From contig NW_022985193.1 in the NCBI RefSeq assembly GCF_010093535.1, positions 249,591 to 313,590 of the forward strand: a DNA stretch of 64,000 nt, given 5' to 3'. Under the pieces are notes generated by a model that searched no databases, had not been told where the DNA came from, and was given only the letters and a program-made list of their open reading frames with translations. Origin of the DNA: Lindgomyces ingoldianus (taxonomy: Eukaryota > Ascomycota > Dothideomycetes > Pleosporales > Lindgomycetaceae). The translations under genes were made by a program, and so were the position numbers. Of this stretch, positions 45,776-58,553 are shown piece by piece (the stretch's first letter is position 1; the number at the start of each line of letters is the position of its first letter).

Positions 45776-48299
45776 GTTGGCTGACTTGACCAGACTTGGC
45801 TGGTCTTGTGCTACTTGACGGGGACTGTTGAAGGTCTTTGAAGTCAGTGGAGGATAAGACTGAACTTCCTTCGCCAGACGACTCTCTTATATATCTCTTC
45901 CCACTCCCCGGAATCTGGAGTAGCATTGACACTACGACGACCAAGCATTCTAATCCGCACCTGGGATTCGTGCAGAAACCTTCAAATCCAATTAACACAA
46001 TGCAGTCATATGCTCCCCAGACGCAACTTGGCATGCTCCCCACATTTTCCAGAAAGAAAGGCCCGCCATCTACCCGTATATGTCGATCGCATAAGATCGG
46101 TAGTAAGCTTAATACAAAATTCGAAGTGCTAGGGTCTTGTTCCTGAAGGTCGCGTAGTGATTGGGTTGCAATTTCGAAATTGTCGTAGCTCACATGAATG
46201 GATATTGCGGTTTCATATAATTTGCCGGCCCGGGCGTCCGTGGGCCACGCGCCCAATCCTTTGAGTGGCCATTTGGAAACTTTTGGAGACTGGGAGGTTT
46301 GGTGTTGAGAAACGGACATCGTAGTCCGATATATTGAGTGTTACACTTGAAGGCAAGGCGTCTATGTGAAGGCATGGCGTTGATGAGATATACGGGATTT
46401 CCCAGGCCGAGACCTCTGCGGTTAGTAATGGATGGAGGCGCAACTATTCAGGGTCGGGCTGTCGAGGCTTTGCCTAAACTTACCCTCCATCGCTGCGTTT
46501 TGTGGGCTCCGTGAGTTTCGAAGCGATGGTATAGGGGACTTTGTGATTACGATGGCTGGGGTTAGATGGCGACTATGAAGCCCTCCCCTTTCCAATGAAG
46601 TGCTCTGTAAGTAGTCCAGGTACCGCTTTTGGCTTGCATTCCATCGACGTGAAAATGCTCCGAGTTACTACAGATGCCATCGCTCTACCGAAAACTCTGA
46701 TGTCGGCAATCTTCATGTTAATGCCCATGGGAAAGGATTCTTGGCGGTGTACTTGGAGTCCTAGGCAATTTGAATGTGAACTTGGCGACAAACAGCAGGT
46801 CAAATTGTCGACCGTTGAAGATGATAGCGTACCAAAGGGGTCCGTTGTGAAGAACTTGGCACTTTAGCTGACGAGACGTTGGGCAAATGCTCCGCAGTCT
46901 GATATTAGCTTGTTGCCTTCAGGAGTGTAAAATCGGCTAACGCGAAAGTAATTTTCGAATACGAAGTAGGGATCCGGGACTTTGATCCCCAATGCTGGTC
47001 CACGGCTGACTCGAAACTGTACGCTGCATACTTACACCTACCGGGGAACATTAGCAAGGTGGGATTGCTCAGTTTATCCTCTTTCTAGAATTAGGGAAAA
47101 CGTCAACAAGTTGCAACTCTCCGTTCTAAACTACCCGTACCATGTTCCGCGTTTAAGGTGATAAAATACAGCCTTTTTGGTAACTAAAGCCTTCTTAAAG
47201 GCAAAACAACAGCAAAACTGTGCTGAACAGTTCAGAAGTCCGTCTGGAATAGGGCTTTCGAGGGGGGTTTCAACTCTCCTTCCCTCTCTGGCAGTTCTCA
47301 CCGTAGGACACTGAGTATCAAAGAGGTAGCAGACGACCGTAGCTAGGCAATGATGATTTGCCTGCTGACTGAAGAAATTGCTGGTTGTCGAGCACAGGCA
47401 GTCTGAGAAAATTGGGGGAGAGGCGCAACACAAAACTGGATCGGGGATGACATTTACAAGGCGACGGACCCCAGCCAGCAATAGTCCAATGTTTCAACAC
47501 GTCCTGGAAAGGCCGGTAGATTTTCTCCACTGGGAGGTCGCAAATTCTCAACACGTGATGAGATTAACTTCATACGTAATACTCAGTGGAGACCGTTTTG
47601 TCCCTGCGTCTACGTTTCTCGTCCTATCGGGCGGGTTCGGTTCTTCGTGAACGCCCTATTTTGTGCGCTACAGAGTTTTGCATGTGATGGCAATGCCGAA
47701 AGTAAACTGGTCATGCCAATCGGGGGAGAGAGACTCAGAAGACGCAGGGCAGACGCCATAGCCTGGGCTAGAGTAACCGTTGGAAAGCAAGCAGGACACG
47801 GAGTGGGGAGAGTGGATGGGTGGTGTGGAGCAAAGTTCAGTGGCTGCGGGATGACGATTTGGTGTTGAGAAATGGGCGCCAAGAAGCCTGAATCCAGCCC
47901 GGTTGCCATCTTGAGAAGGGCAACGATGACATCACGCAAGCGTCTCCCATTTCTTCCGAGGCGGGCAACGCCAATAACAAAAGCTCTTGTTAGGCTCATT
48001 TTGTCTCGCTATTGTGTTTTATCTTCACGACACTGCCCGCAATCTCTTCGAGCATCGAGCTGCAATTGAGATCCTCGCCGCTGGCTTCCGCGTACCGCAG
48101 CTGTGTTTGCGCGACTTGCACCGCCTCAATCGCCTCAATCCCCTTTCTCAACGCAACATCACACGTCATACCGGCACGTCTCTCTGCAGGCCCGCCTGCA
48201 CGACCACAGCCTGCTAGTCTCCTATAACCTCCCAGTGCTTGCCCAGGTTCCTCCACAAGCCACTGCACCCGTCCACGACGACATCCCCCCACATCCACC
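45776..48299. other. About 2.5 kb without a convincing gene
   Basis: The left part is the LPMO promoter. The right part (about 48000-48299) is the pyrimidine-rich promoter and 5' UTR of the Slm1-like gene. Two ATG-started minus-strand frames (46319-45699, 206 aa; 47999-47610, 129 aa) exist but have no motifs and overlap these promoters, so they are not called. Confidence 0.45.
45886..45893 (-). promoter_or_regulatory. TATA box of the LPMO gene
   Basis: TATATAAG on the minus strand lies 111-118 nt before the ATG at 45775. Two matches to the CreA/Mig1 consensus SYGGRG lie just upstream, at 45906-45911 (minus strand CCGGGG) and 45915-45920 (CTGGAG). The CreA consensus is short, so these two sites are suggestive only. 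Confidence 0.5.
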
Positions 48300-51057
48300 A
48301 TGGCGACCCAGAGACCCCAGACCCCCCAACTGCTCTACAATTCTGTGCCCCAACCCAACGACCCTTCCCACCTTAGTAGGGGCTATGGTGGTGACACTCA
48401 CTTAGACGTCGACGCGAACGACTTTGCAACCACACCTGCCAATCCCCCAGACTCGTCCCCCCTCTCGCAGTCTCTCCAACCTCAGCAACACCAGCGCTTA
48501 GGCAGATTCGAGGAGGAATTTGATGCGCGCACCCGGGGATCTTCGATCCTCATGGACGGGGACCTTCCCCAGCGATCGGCTTCGCGAGCGTCCACACTGA
48601 ACCAAGGGGCCGCACCCTCACGAAGTGGAACCCTCAAAAAGAAATCATCGGTTCGTAGGAGTGGAAGCCTGAAGCGTAGCGGAAGTAGGAGAAGCGTACA
48701 TGCAGGTAGCATTCGTGGCGTGAGTATCGAGGACGAGGACCGCGAGTCTAGTAGGCACAACAGCGTCTTCTACACGCCCGTTCCCACGTCCGGCTCACCC
48801 ACCGAAATTCTAGCCAACCGCTTTCAAGGTAGAGCAGATTGTCTCAGATATGACAGCTGTCACTGACGACTCTTACAGCTTGGCGAAAATTGCTGAAGGA
48901 CTTGATTACATACTTCCGCGAAGTTTCCACGTCCTACGAACACCGTGCCAAGGCTTTGCTCAAGGTTTCCAACGTTATCAATAACACCAACGCACCCTCT
49001 GTGTTTATGACCGAAGGAGGTCTGAATGATGCAAACCGCATTTTGCGAGACTTCCACAAGCAGTCGGTGGTTGAAGCCAATAAAGCCCGAGATATTGAGA
49101 GTGAAGTGATCAATCAGCTGAGCGGGCTCAGGGCCGACTTGGGCCAGAAGATAAAAGAGATTAAGTCACTATCCGGTGATTTCAAGAATTCTGTCGAGAA
49201 GGAGAAGGAGACCACGAGGAAGTGTGTTACGGCTCTTGAGGAAGCTCTATCGTTGGTCGACGCAGATCCTTCGGCTGTTGCAGGGAAAGGTGATCCATAT
49301 GTGGTCCGTCTAGGTGTCGACAGGCAAGTCGAAAGGCAAATCGATGAGGAAAACTACCTGCACAGGGTATGTTCACTCTCCCCCACACAGGCTCAGCATT
49401 GTTAACTTGCGCAGGCGTACCTCAATCTGGAAAACTCCGGCAGAGAGTTGGAGTCGATTGTTGTTGGCGAAATCCAGAAAGCTTACAATGCTTTGGCATC
49501 CATCTTAAAGCGTGACGCCGACGAAATCTATTCGACGATTGACAAGCTTCGCAACGGACCGATTGGAATGCCGCGAGATCTTGAGTGGAATCAATTCGTG
49601 ACCAAGGACCCTCACTTTGTTAACCCCAACATTCCGTTGAGAAGGTTGGAGGAAATTGAGTATCCAGGCAAGCACCACCCTGCAACAACGGAGGTAAGGG
49701 CGGGTATGCTTGAGAGGAAGAGCAAATATTTGAAAAGCTATACCCCAGGATGGTATGTGCATGTTCTATTCGATGTTCCATATTAACTATTGTTAGGTAT
49801 GTTCTTTCACCAACACACCTCCATGAGTTTAAATCCGCAGATCGCATCTACACTCAACCTCCTATCATGTCTCTGTATCTCCCGGACCAGAAGCTTGGGT
49901 CGCATTCCCAGCCCGGAAGCTCATCTCACAAGTTCGTCCTGAAAGGGAGACAAACTGGATCGATGCATCGTGGCCACACCTGGGTTTTCCGGGCCGAGAG
50001 TTACGACACCATGCTGGCTTGGTATGACGACGTCAAGAACTTGACGGAGAAGAGTGGAGAAGAGCGAAATGCATTCGTTCGGCGACACACTAGAAGTGTC
50101 AGCCAAGGCAGCGCACGTTCTGTGAGTAGTGACGGCGGCTTAGAGGAGGATGAGGCAGATGAAGTTCCATACTCTGCGAATCATTCAATAAACCAGGCCG
50201 TGAGGGACGAGATTCCGCAGCGACCATCACCAGGTGGGCGATTTCCAAGCGATCTTCAGGTCAACCATAGCTTAATCCCTCCGCCTTCTAGTGGTAGCTC
50301 GGACGTCGGTAATGATTTAACGACCGCATCCAGTGGCTTGCAAGGCACATACCCATATGCTGCCCTTCAGAGCCCGTATGAACCTGTTCAGCTCCCTCAG
50401 CATAGCGAAGAACCAGCCGCCGCTCAGAATGTCTACGCATATGACCAAAACACTCATAATCCGTATCAACAACCTCCCATAGAAACGCACCAATCACCAT
50501 ACTACCCGAACCCTACCCAACCCGCACCCCAGTCTATTCATACCGGGGCGTCTCCGCAGCAATCTTATGACCCAAGTCCGCCGCATCAATCATATGTTCC
50601 GAATCCTCAAGACGAGCCATCATACCCTCCTCCGAACCCAACTATTCAGCGGCATGAGAGTAATTATGGCGATTGGATGGCACCAGCAGTAGGCGGAGTA
50701 GCCGCAGGGGCTTTAGGTGCTGAAGCTTATCGCCGCCGGCAGCTATCTCAAGAGCAAGAACTGAGACCGGAGCAGTATCCTCTCAACGAGAGCTCGCAAG
50801 ACGTTCCTAATAGCGATCCAACAGCGATCCTAAAATATGCTCCCATTAATGTAGAGCCTGTTAGCCCAGTCTCTACCGTCCCCACCTCTGCTGCGAATGA
50901 GTCTTTTTTAGACGAAGCTGAGGCAGTTCCCGTCGCTGCCTCACCCAAACCTTCAAATGGCGGGCACATCTTTCCGCCCATAATGAGACACAATACTGAT
51001 GTTAGTGTCAGTGATTTACATATTCCGGGGCAGTATCCGAAGACTCCCAATGCGTAG
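48300..51057 (+). CDS. SLM1: Slm1/Slm2-like PH-domain protein
   Basis: Four exons: 48300-48828, 48879-49366, 49415-49752 and 49797-51057; 871 aa, phases closing. Slm proteins bind PI(4,5)P2 at eisosomes and carry stress signals to TORC2. Residues 1-177 are disordered with Ser/Arg repeats (SGSLKRSGSRRS). An F-BAR-like coiled region (about 178-400; YFREVSTSYEHRAKALLKVS, GQKIKEIKSL) follows. The PH domain (about 430-555) has KSKYLKSYTPGWYVLSPTHLHEF at the start and HTWVFRAESYDTMLAWYDDV as its last helix. After it comes a Gln/Pro/Tyr-rich tail with a short Gly/Ala-rich hydrophobic stretch (VGGVAAGALGAEAY). The C-terminal ILKYAPINVEP and QYPKTP resemble conserved tail motifs, one of which could be a calcineurin-type docking site (inference). 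Confidence 0.9.
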
Positions 51058-53921
51058 AATCTAGCTTTGGTTTCTTTGTCTTAGTCTTGGTTTGATGGAT
51101 ATTGTTACTTATATATGTCTACACGTTACGAAGGGTTGTGAAACGGGCTAGGTTGGGGCTTCTGGGCTTTCAGGGTACGGTCGTTCAGAGCATATGCATG
51201 TGTTTTGATGGGTTTGGGTTTCGGTTGGTCTCTCTCCTGTCTGTCTCCGTTTTGTCGTTTCTCGTCCATTATCTCCCCCTTTCTGGTTCTCTCATTGCGC
51301 TCGTTTTAGCGTGGGTGGCATTGCGCTTCTTGTCTTGGATGAGACGCTTTTTTTATTTTAACTGCCCACTCACTAGTATGGTTTGAGGGTTGGATGATTT
51401 TTGGGAACGAGTGGGATTGCGGATATTGAAGTGTAGAATGAGGGAGGGATATACGTGTATGAAATTAATGGATATATTAAACTGTATTCATTGCGAAGTA
51501 GCCTCAATTTAAGAGCGCATACTATTAGGCAAAGCTCAAATCTTCAAAAAGGTTTAAGCTATAGATATCTAATTTTGCTACTACTTATATGATCATAGAC
51601 TTTTCAGGTGATCCTTTTCGCTGACTATAGGCAAACAGGTACAGAGGTGTGGTTTGGAGAAGAAATGTGAAATATGTTGGAGACCTTATGCATTAAAATA
51701 CTTCGAGTAATATATACTGTACGTATGTTTTAATTTTATTTAGTTATTTAGGAAAAGAATGCTAAGATCTGCGTGTTTTTGATGGTTTGCGGGTGGAATC
51801 TATTTATGGAAGAGGATTCAAGGATGTATAAGGAAGGGTTCTCAAGGAATGAGAAAGGGCTACAGAAATGGGGAGTCGCAAAGCCGTTGGTCGGTGAGTT
51901 TGGTCGGGCAGCAATCATTCTGATAAATGTTCCGGTCATCGGCGTGTAGATGAATGGTAGGTTGAAGGAGTACATCAGGCGCAAGAAATCCTAGGCTTGG
52001 CAGATGTTGGATAATCTTGGGAAAGCTGGAGAGTGTGACACCTGGAGTCGAGTTGATATCGAATGTGGTAAGCCGAAAGGCTCAGCTCCGAAGTGAGTTC
52101 CCAACAATTACAGCTTGGTGTGATCAAGCTTCAGACCGCATGTTCCCCCGCATGACGATCCTCTTCAGCCCTCTTTTAGTGCTGTTTGACGCTGAATTGC
52201 TTTTGTTTGCGTCACCATGGCGTCGTGCTTGAAGAGTCTGGATTTGGGGAGGGGCGTGGTGTCGATGGGCCTTATTCCCAGCCCGCGGAGAGTGTGAAGA
52301 CGAGTTACGCCCACTTTGTCAGCACCCACATACTCAGAGGGCGGAGTGAAGGGTAGGACATCCGCGTGATTAGTGTTGAAACAATTGGAGATATCGACGT
52401 TGCTACACATTCGGAGTTGAAGAGTTGAGGGCTATCGATGAACAAAATGGAAAAGAAATAGTGAAGGAAATATGTGGGAAGGAATTGCATGGCGTTTTTT
52501 TGAACTCGGATCTGATTCAACATCTTCTATCCTTGATACCTTTCAACGAGATGCTTCAGATGTCGTGAGAAGAAAGTAGTTTTAGCATCCCAATTCCGCT
52601 TAGGCACGGGACGGGTTTATGCATGTCAGACTGTCCGAGGAAGTAAAACCCGGGCAATGGAGTTCCTTATCCAGCTTCAAGATGCTGGTCGCTGTCTCAC
52701 AACCACGCGTATGTGGGTTCACTAACTGTTCGCACCATGACCACGACCGAGTGAAGGCCTCGAAAACATGGCTTCGGGTCTTCGGGGGATGTTAAAGTCC
52801 TCCGACGTAGGTGTTCAGGCCTCCTGATCCGCCCATGGGTCAGGGCTTTTCCGACGGTTCAGGCCAACCAGAGGACAAGCCATGTGTCCACCTCGCATCT
52901 CGTATCGCCTGAGTGTTCGGCCGAGACCAAGAAGCCTATCAAACTAAGGTGGAGCATCTTAGTATTGCGAAAAGAGATGCCGTTTTCGGTGTTGCAGAAA
53001 TCCCGAGTGGAGTGGTCACAGTCGCACAGCATACAAGTTGTGCTCAACCACCATTCAGAGCCGCAATGCACTAAGCGAAGGTGTGTTGAGGCTTCATTCA
53101 CTGGAGAGGTCCAACTTCTCAGTGGCGACGACGCCGAGTGGGGAACATCTTTCGTCGGTGGACTTGCAGAGAAAATCTAGCCGTTAGATCGGTGAGTCAA
53201 TTCCTGACCGCATCGTGCAGGGCTCGGTCTCGCATCTATGGTCGGCTTCAACTCTGGAGAAAGGCTCATGGTGGAGAGAAATGGTTCGAAGGAGGAACTC
53301 CTCGCCATACGGGAAGTTGCTTTTTCCCTCCATCATTTGCCACTCGCTCGTCCACAAACTCTCCATCTCAACAGGAACCCTGTCCGCAGAATCTAGCGTC
53401 CTGCGACAACAGGGCAATTGGCGGTGACCTGCAGTTGATCACGTCTCCTTTCATCCCCATGACGGGCTTTGCGGGATTAGTATCCTGCTCACAGCGCCTG
53501 GTGGGTTCTCGCTCAGGCACGCCAAACTAAAACTGGTGAACGGCAAACCGGCACTGTGGGCCACCAGGCTTCTTCCCATCTCCATGTCTGCGGTCCTCTC
53601 GTTATTAATAATGTTATGTCCTTCTGTAGTCATGGCTATTTTTCTCTTTCACATCTTCTCCTCCAAGAGCTAACTGTTCCGTTCTTTGCTCACACTACAT
53701 GTCGCCAGTACTTTTTGACTTCAATTCCGACAGCGCCAGTTCAAGCGCCACATATTTTAGTATTACATGAGTGGATCAATTGCTGTTATTTTCAAATACC
53801 CATTCGTAACTCTCTTGTGACTGAGTCAAATTCTTGACCGCTGCCCGCGCATTCTAAAAGTACCTAAATTTCAGCTCCTATTTTCCACTACTGGTTTCGA
53901 TTCGGATCTAATACTGTCGCC
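51058..53921. other. About 2.9 kb without a recognisable gene
   Basis: The first part is the Slm1-like 3' UTR and an AT-rich segment (about 51440-51800). The rest has only short frames (maximum about 130 codons) with no motif or spliceable continuation. The last 200 bp before 53922 is the promoter of the MFS transporter. No transposon remnant was recognised. Confidence 0.45.
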
Positions 53922-55824
53922 ATGGCGGAGTCAATGTATAGACATCCTACCCGGAGCGAAATCATAGAATTGGCAACCGAAGAAGGACACGACGCAGACA
54001 TACCCACCAATGCTGGCACTATAGAAGTCACATCTCAAACCATTTCGCCCTCCCGGAAGCAGCCTCAAGACAGCGAGAAGCAATCTAACCTCGATTTCGA
54101 AAATGATATCGAAAAGGGATTGCGGCTCGAGTCATTATCTAGCGAGGAGCATGACAATGAAGCCCTGGAAGAAACTGCTGACCCTAACGTCGTTTGGTGG
54201 GATGGACCCGACGACCCCCAAAATCCGATGAATTGGCCATTTATGAAGAAGTGGGGAGCTGTTATGCTGGTCTCTGCGGTTACTTTTCTTACACCGCTGG
54301 CCTCTTCCATGTTCGCTCCTGGAGTGCCTGAAGTGATGAAGACTTTTCATTCCACGAATGAAATGCTTGAAGGGTTCATGGTGTCTGTCTACGTTCTGGG
54401 CTTTGCTTTCGGGCCACTGAGTAAGTTCTATGTTCCTAGATTCAATCTTCAACCCTTACGGGAAGCAGTCATCGCACCTTTATCCGAGATGTATGGTCGC
54501 CTTCCACTGTATCATAGCTGCAATTGCTTCTTTGTAATCTTTACAATCGCCGCTGCAGTCGCTTCCAATATGGGCATGTTCATTGTGTTTCGGTTCTTCA
54601 TGGGATGTAAGTACACTCCCCAACACGCATAAGACCGTCCGAGCTCACATTCCGCAGGCTTCGGAGGAGCACCGCTTGTACTCGGCGGTGGGACAATTGC
54701 AGACCTGATCTCTCGGGAGCAGAGGGGAACCGCCATGGTGGTTTGGATGATGGGGCCCAGTAGGTCTTAGCACTAATCCTTTACTTGACTTCTCTAACAC
54801 TTGGACTATAGCGATTGGACCTTGTGTTGGACCAATCATTGGTGGCTTCTTAACGGAGGCTCGAGGTTGGCGATGGAATTTCTGGTTCGTCGCAATCTTG
54901 GTGAGTCCAGTTTTCTGAGTCTGTCTCTCTACAGTTCATTAATGCTTCTATAGGCTAGCGCATTTACGATAATGTCTATGGTACTTATGAACGAAACCTC
55001 CGCACCCGTTATCCTCAAACGTAAAGCGAAGCGTCTCCGCGAAGAAACTGGAAACCCAAAGCTTGTGTCTAAACTCGACAGTGGCCTCTCCGCAAAGGAC
55101 TTGTTTATGTTCTCTATTGTACGCCCAACAAAGATGCTAACAAGATCGCCTATTTGCTTCTTCATCTCTCTATATGTCGCCATCACATATGCATATCTTT
55201 ACATCCTCTTTACGACTTTCACAGCTGTCTTCAAAACACAATATGGCTGGCGCGGCGGTATTGTAGGGCTTTCCTTCCTCGGCTTGGGTATAGGGTCCTT
55301 GATTGGGCAAACTGTCTTCATACACTTTGGGAATAAGACAGCAGAAAAACACATCAAAAGAGGCGACTTCAAGCCAGAGCACCGGTTGTACATCATGGCA
55401 CTGGGCGGATTCTTCCTTCCTATTGGTTTATTTTGGTAAGCAGTATCTCTGCAATTGGTTGGAAAATCACTTACATTTTTCTCCTAGGTACGGATGGTCC
55501 GTCCAAGCACAAACTCATTTCATGGTGCCTATTACTGGAACTGGGTGCATTGGTTTCGGGCTTCTGATGACCTTCATGCCAGCAAACACTTACCTCGTTG
55601 ACGTCTTTACTATCCACGCTGCTTCGGCTATGGCTGCTAATACGGTGCTACGGTCTCTAATGGCCGCCCTGATACCGTTGTCCTCGCAAAGGATGTATGC
55701 TGTGATGGGTTACGGGTGGGGTAATTCACTCCTCGGCTTCGTCTCGCTGCTGCTTGTTCCCATACCTTTCTTGTTTATAAAGTATGGCGAGCGTATACGG
55801 GCACGGTCTACTGTGAAGCTGTAG
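53922..55824 (+). CDS. MFS multidrug/polyamine-type transporter (DHA1)
   Basis: Six exons: 53922-54420, 54469-54606, 54658-54759, 54812-54900, 54954-55435 and 55488-55824; 548 aa, phases closing. An acidic cytosolic N-terminus of about 105 residues ends in WDGPDDPQNPMNWP, the usual lead-in of the fungal DHA1 drug:H+ antiporter family. Twelve membrane helices follow. Motif A after helix 2 is APLSEMYGRLP, and motif C-like GPIIGGFLTEARGWRW marks helix 5. The central loop (KRKAKRLREETGNPKL) is typical. Substrates cannot be read from the sequence; drug, toxin or polyamine export from the plasma membrane is the family norm. One odd point is the HSCNCFF stretch in helix 3, where most relatives have small residues. 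Confidence 0.93.
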
Positions 55825-56344
55825 AAACCTTGGCATACAATAGCATATCGAATAATGATGAGATAGCGAATAGGACACCCAAGCGCATACTATTATAATG
55901 ATATGAACTGATCGCGGGAACTCAACTTTCCCCCAGCTCGCAATCTCACAAACCCTAAACCCTCCCCCACCCCTCATAAACTTTTCCACCCTCATCTCTC
56001 ACAATCCCTACGCATATCGATTCCCCAGCAAATCCCCGATCATGACTCGTCATAACCTCGGCCTATGCAATCACAACCCCACACACTCAGCCCTATGGCC
56101 GTGGGGCATCAGCAAACATCATTAGGCTATTGACCAATAACCCTCTTTCTCACTTCGGGATGCTAGGTGCAATAAAGTACCTAGGATCCTCTGGATGAGT
56201 ATTTACATCGCTTTTCATTTGTCGTTTACAGTATCCCTTCCTTCGTGTGCTATTTGCGAAGTGATTTACACGGGCTCCTTCATCTCCGTCGCACCCCATT
56301 ATTGATTTCAGATTAAAAGCAGCACACAGTTCTAAATCACAACC
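55825..56344. promoter_or_regulatory. Intergenic region upstream of the MDR reductase
   Basis: The 520 bp between two same-strand genes holds the MFS 3' UTR and the promoter of the reductase. No gene or clear TATA box is seen. The region 55920-56000 is C-rich on the plus strand. Confidence 0.45.
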
Positions 56345-57714
56345 ATGCCATCTCTCCCCTCTCCTCCTTCAAATTTCAAATCCCTAACATATACCCAACC
56401 CTCCACCACCCCACACCTAACCCACCAACCCTTAACTCCCCCCTCTCCAAACGAACTCCTTATTAAAGTCAAAGCGGCGGCGATAAATCCCGTGGATCTC
56501 CAGCTCTGGGGAAACCCGTTGATAGGGTGGCTGGCAGGCAAGAAAGAGAAAGGGATAGGACGGGATTACTCGGGGACGATTGTAGGGGTGGGGAGTGAGT
56601 TAAAGGGGAAGTGGGAGGAGGGAGTGGATGTTTTCGGACTGTTTAGTCGACCGGTAGGCTCGTCTTCCCTGACCCATTACTATCGCAAAGCCCCCTACTC
56701 TAGGGAAGGTTTAGATTCGAGAAAATGCTTACACAAGTTCTACTGACAGACCGGCGGCGGCACTTTCAGCCAATACATCAAAGTCACTTCCGCCGATCCC
56801 ATCTGCAAAAAGCCCACGTGCTGGTCTCACCAAGAAGCCGCGGCCGTCCCACTAGTCACTCTCACCGCATTTGCATGTCTAGACTGGTTACCACCCGAAA
56901 ATAAAGTCGATGGGAAACGTCGCGTGGTTGTAGCTGGTGCAAGTGGAGGCGTAGGAATGTGGTGTGTGCAATGTGAGCCTGGTCTCCATCGGGTCCCTAC
57001 ATTCCTACCAAACCCGTGGATCAGATCCATAGAATACAGCCTAAGAAGAAGTGGGAGGAAGAGTAAGTTTGCTGACTCGTAGTAATAGTAGCCAAGAAAC
57101 TATACAATTGCCATGTAACTGGCATCTGCTCCAGCAAAAACGCAGACTTCGTGCGTCGCATGGGAGCGGATGAAATCATCGACTACACTACCCAAGACGT
57201 TGCTCAAACTCTCCTCAGTAATTTGCCTAACGGTAGGAAATTTGATGAGTATATTGATTGTGTTGGTGGGACGGAGATGTTCAGTTACTGGGTATGTGAC
57301 TGACTCATTTATTCCCCCTCAACTCAAGCATCCGTAGCACATGAATGCCCATTAATATATAACACATCTCAGCATGACCTCCTCCACCGTTCTGGCGCTT
57401 ATATAACCATCGTCGGCGACAAAACCTCGCGAACCTCGATGGGCGGCCCAGCCACCTACTTCACCTACCCATCACAAGTATTACGGTATCTGCAAGGTTG
57501 GATATTCGGCCCTCGGTACGCAAACGTATTGCTGTACTCTAAAAGTGGGCTATTGGAGCAGATTGCTGATTTAGCGGGAAAGGGGAACGTTGAGGTGGTG
57601 GTGCAGGAGGTGGTGAAAGGGGTGTTGAATGAAGGGAGTCTAGCTTGGAAAAAGATTTTTGAGTTCATGGAAGGAGGGAGGGTTAGAGGGAAGATTGTTA
57701 TTAATATAGAGTAG
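56345..57714 (+). CDS. Zinc-less medium-chain dehydrogenase/reductase (quinone oxidoreductase-like)
   Basis: Four exons: 56345-56653, 56750-56972, 57089-57291 and 57373-57714; 358 aa, phases closing. Introns of 96, 116 and 81 nt are longer than most here. The GroES-like N-terminal domain shows PSPNELLIKVKAAAINPVD (the AAxNP.D signature) and GRDYSGTIVGVGS. The Rossmann motif is VVVAGASGGVGMWCVQ followed by ADFVRRMGADEIIDYT and FDEYIDCVGG. The zinc ligands of alcohol dehydrogenases are missing, which places it with NADPH:quinone reductases (RTN4IP1/zeta-crystallin group). The C-terminus ends in GGRVRGKIVINIE. Substrate is unknown. The gene stands between transporter and deubiquitinase without operon-like link. 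Confidence 0.92.
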
Positions 57715-58553
57715 ATGGGCATAGCTGGTCACTTGGAGTTAGAATAGCGTTTGTACTAGTGGCTTGGTTCATGGCTTGCTGGCAATAGCGTCAAGAAATG
57801 ACCAACTCGTTTGAGAGTCATCGCCACAAAGCGCTGGCTCCTGTTTCCGTTTGTTTCATTAAAGGCATGATTGAGAGGTTTGTTGAATCGCGAAGTAGAT
57901 TTAGAGGCTGTAAAGCACATCATTTCTCGAAGTTATCCATCCCTTCGAAACCATGACCATCGCGGCGAATCTGGTAGTTTGTCATCCGAAGTCTCCATTG
58001 CACCGACTGCTGGGTATCTCCTCGACATCTACAAAGCCGCAGTGACGAGATGACCTGCATCAACACTAATCTGCCATCACGTCATGACTTAATGCTTTGT
58101 TTCCGCCCTTTCCCCTTCCAAACACGAAATAAAATCAAGGAGAAATTTCCATTACCCCTTCGCAATTATATAGCTCTCCCAAGGAATCCAAACACGAGTG
58201 TGTACCCGCTCCGGGCCATGCATGCCACCGCTGATGATGCAAATATTGCTACTATCCACAGGCTTAACCTCACCATTCTCATAGCCACTAAAACAAATGC
58301 TACCCACTATCCTCCGAAGGATCCGGGGAAGAGTACCATGTCCAGCGATATTCTTCCGCGGGTGCAAATGGTTCCCCAAGGCAGTTGTACCCGGCGGATT
58401 CCTGATCCCGATCAGGGAACAGCTGCTCCAAGTCAGAATCGGTTTCAAACGACGTTATGATGAACGGATCATTCCACCATTGCGGATAGGAAATGCTATG
58501 AAAGCGTATCAGCAAGGAGATGAGACCGGCATAGCAAGACCCCGTAGAATATC
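57715..58553. other. Convergent intergenic region, no gene seen
   Basis: About 840 bp lies between the 3' ends of the reductase and Ubp2. Several frames up to 136 codons overlap with no motif. Both 3' UTRs must lie here. Confidence 0.45.

Noticed and set aside
45699..46319. 206-codon ATG-started minus-strand frame upstream of the LPMO gene
   Set aside because: It covers the LPMO TATA box and promoter, overlaps the LPMO signal peptide in another frame, and shows no motif.
47610..47999. 129-codon minus-strand frame divergent from the Slm1-like gene
   Set aside because: No family features and a Pro/Leu-rich chance-like composition; not called without transcript evidence.
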